From an uncultured Christensenella sp. (GTDB lineage: Bacteria; Bacillota; Clostridia; Christensenellales; Pumilibacteraceae): a stretch of DNA of 7,680 nucleotides. The stretch is from NCBI GenBank assembly GCA_910578545.1, contig CAJTPT010000014.1, forward strand, positions 1 through 7,680. The letters are read 5' to 3'. The notes beneath the pieces were generated by a model. It did not search any database, was not told the DNA's origin, and worked only from the letters and a program-made list of their open reading frames with translations. The position numbers and the translations under genes are program-made. Shown here one piece after another: positions 7,519 through 7,680 of the stretch (its first letter is position 1; every line of letters begins with the position of its first letter).

Positions 7519-7524
7519 ATCACA
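7508..7524. promoter_or_regulatory. 17-base inverted repeat over the -10 box (candidate operator)
   Basis: TGTGATA-ATA-TATCACA is a perfect 7-base inverted repeat with a 3-base centre. It spans the -10 box and reaches the predicted start site, where a bound protein would block RNA polymerase. A further GTGA at 7527-7530 pairs with the TCAC at 7520-7523 around AAA, giving three alternating half-sites. The arms resemble TGTGA/TCACA sites of CRP/FNR or Rex regulators, but the gap is seven bases where those have six. The regulator is unknown, and overlap with an AT-rich -10 box makes chance partly possible. Confidence 0.5.
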
Positions 7525-7531
7525 AAGTGAC

Positions 7532-7569
7532 AAAGACGTCGCAAGTTTTTTTTTGCGGCGTCTTTTTTT
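7532..7569 (+). terminator. Terminator-like hairpin in the 5' leader of the lipoprotein gene
   Basis: AAAGACGTCGCAA (7532-7544) pairs with TTGCGGCGTCTTT (7553-7565) over 13 positions with one T-G wobble. The loop is G plus seven T, and a run of seven T (7563-7569) overlaps and follows the 3' arm. It has the form of an intrinsic terminator but lies between the promoter and the ribosome binding site, starting about seven bases after the predicted start. It may be an attenuator, a 5' mRNA-stabilising stem-loop, or the end of a very short RNA. No upstream leader peptide or alternative antiterminator pairing is apparent. Confidence 0.7.
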
Positions 7570-7582
7570 ATTGTTTTCCAAC

Positions 7583-7588
7583 AAGGAG
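7583..7588 (+). promoter_or_regulatory. Ribosome binding site of the lipoprotein gene
   Basis: AAGGAG lies seven bases before the ATG at 7596, ideal spacing. It sits 13 bases after the T tract of the leader hairpin and is not part of that stem. It fixes the start codon of the downstream gene. Confidence 0.9.
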
Positions 7589-7595
7589 CGAAGGA

Positions 7596-7680
7596 ATGAA
7601 ACCAAATAGAATAACGGTACTAATAGTCGGCATCATTGCGGCATTGGGCATAGCGCTTGTGGCGTGCGATGGGGCAAAGA
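7596..7680 (+). CDS. Putative lipoprotein, N-terminal fragment (3' partial)
   Basis: ATG at 7596 follows a well-spaced AAGGAG. The 28 complete codons read as a type II signal peptide: a short basic n-region (MKPNR), a hydrophobic core of about 18 residues (I6-A23), and a lipobox LVAC with Cys24 (codon 7665-7667), followed by DGAK. The mature protein would begin at Cys24, be lipid-modified, and be tethered to the outer face of the cytoplasmic membrane. The rest is off-window, so the function cannot be stated. Because surface repeat proteins often occur in tandem paralogous groups, it could be another extracellular binding protein, but solute-binding or other lipoproteins are equally possible. 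It has its own promoter and is separated from the upstream gene by a terminator. Confidence 0.88.
   Translation, partial: MKPNRITVLIVGIIAALGIALVACDGAK

Noticed and set aside
7508..7524. Assignment of the inverted repeat to CRP or Rex
   Set aside because: Both have a six-base gap between TGTGA and TCACA, while here the gap is seven, so only an unspecified operator is proposed.
7315..7605. Overlapping minus-strand frames of 96 and 70 codons in the intergenic region
   Set aside because: Their Lys-rich and Phe-rich stretches come from terminator T tracts and they run across the promoter and both hairpins.

Overview
The window holds the 3' part of one giant secreted repeat protein, followed by a compact intergenic control region and the first 28 codons of a lipoprotein gene, all on the + strand. 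Several signals indicate a bacterium of the Firmicutes type, most likely an uncultured gut-associated Clostridia lineage. These are a sigma-A-like promoter with a TGn extended -10, an AAGGAG Shine-Dalgarno seven bases before an ATG, intrinsic terminators with long T tracts, and a signal peptide with a lipobox. The domain combination (InlB B-repeats plus BspA-like leucine-rich repeats) is common in that group. The exact taxon cannot be read from the sequence.

Positions 1-7304: one reading frame is open from the left edge to a TAA, giving 2,433 residues with the N-terminus off-window. It begins with what may be the end of a fibronectin-III-like domain. Two InlB B-repeats (48-245 and 252-491) follow, then a continuous BspA/LRR_5-type solenoid of about 2,200 residues, and finally a short Trp-rich C-terminal cap. 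No C-terminal anchor (sortase motif, membrane helix) is visible, so any wall or membrane attachment would have to be in the missing N-terminal part. The solenoid is not uniform. Seven times it is interrupted by a beta-rich 'DGvLY...iiYyP.g..g...IP' module, and several repeats carry extended loops. The repeats change from degenerate in the first half to near-consensus GCTSL-type in the second half.

Positions 7305-7595: a strong intrinsic terminator (7353-7398) ends the giant gene. About 90 bases later is a near-consensus promoter (7490-7518) with a 17-base inverted repeat over its -10 box. Directly after the predicted transcription start lies a second terminator-like hairpin (7532-7569). It precedes the ribosome binding site of the lipoprotein gene at 7596, so that gene appears to be separately transcribed and may be regulated by an operator and/or leader attenuation.

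Functionally, the giant protein looks like a cell-surface or secreted adhesion/binding scaffold. The lipoprotein would be membrane-anchored on the outside of the cell. Nothing here is an obvious new enzymatic or defence system. The points worth a second look are the internal architecture of the repeat protein and the promoter-operator-hairpin arrangement.
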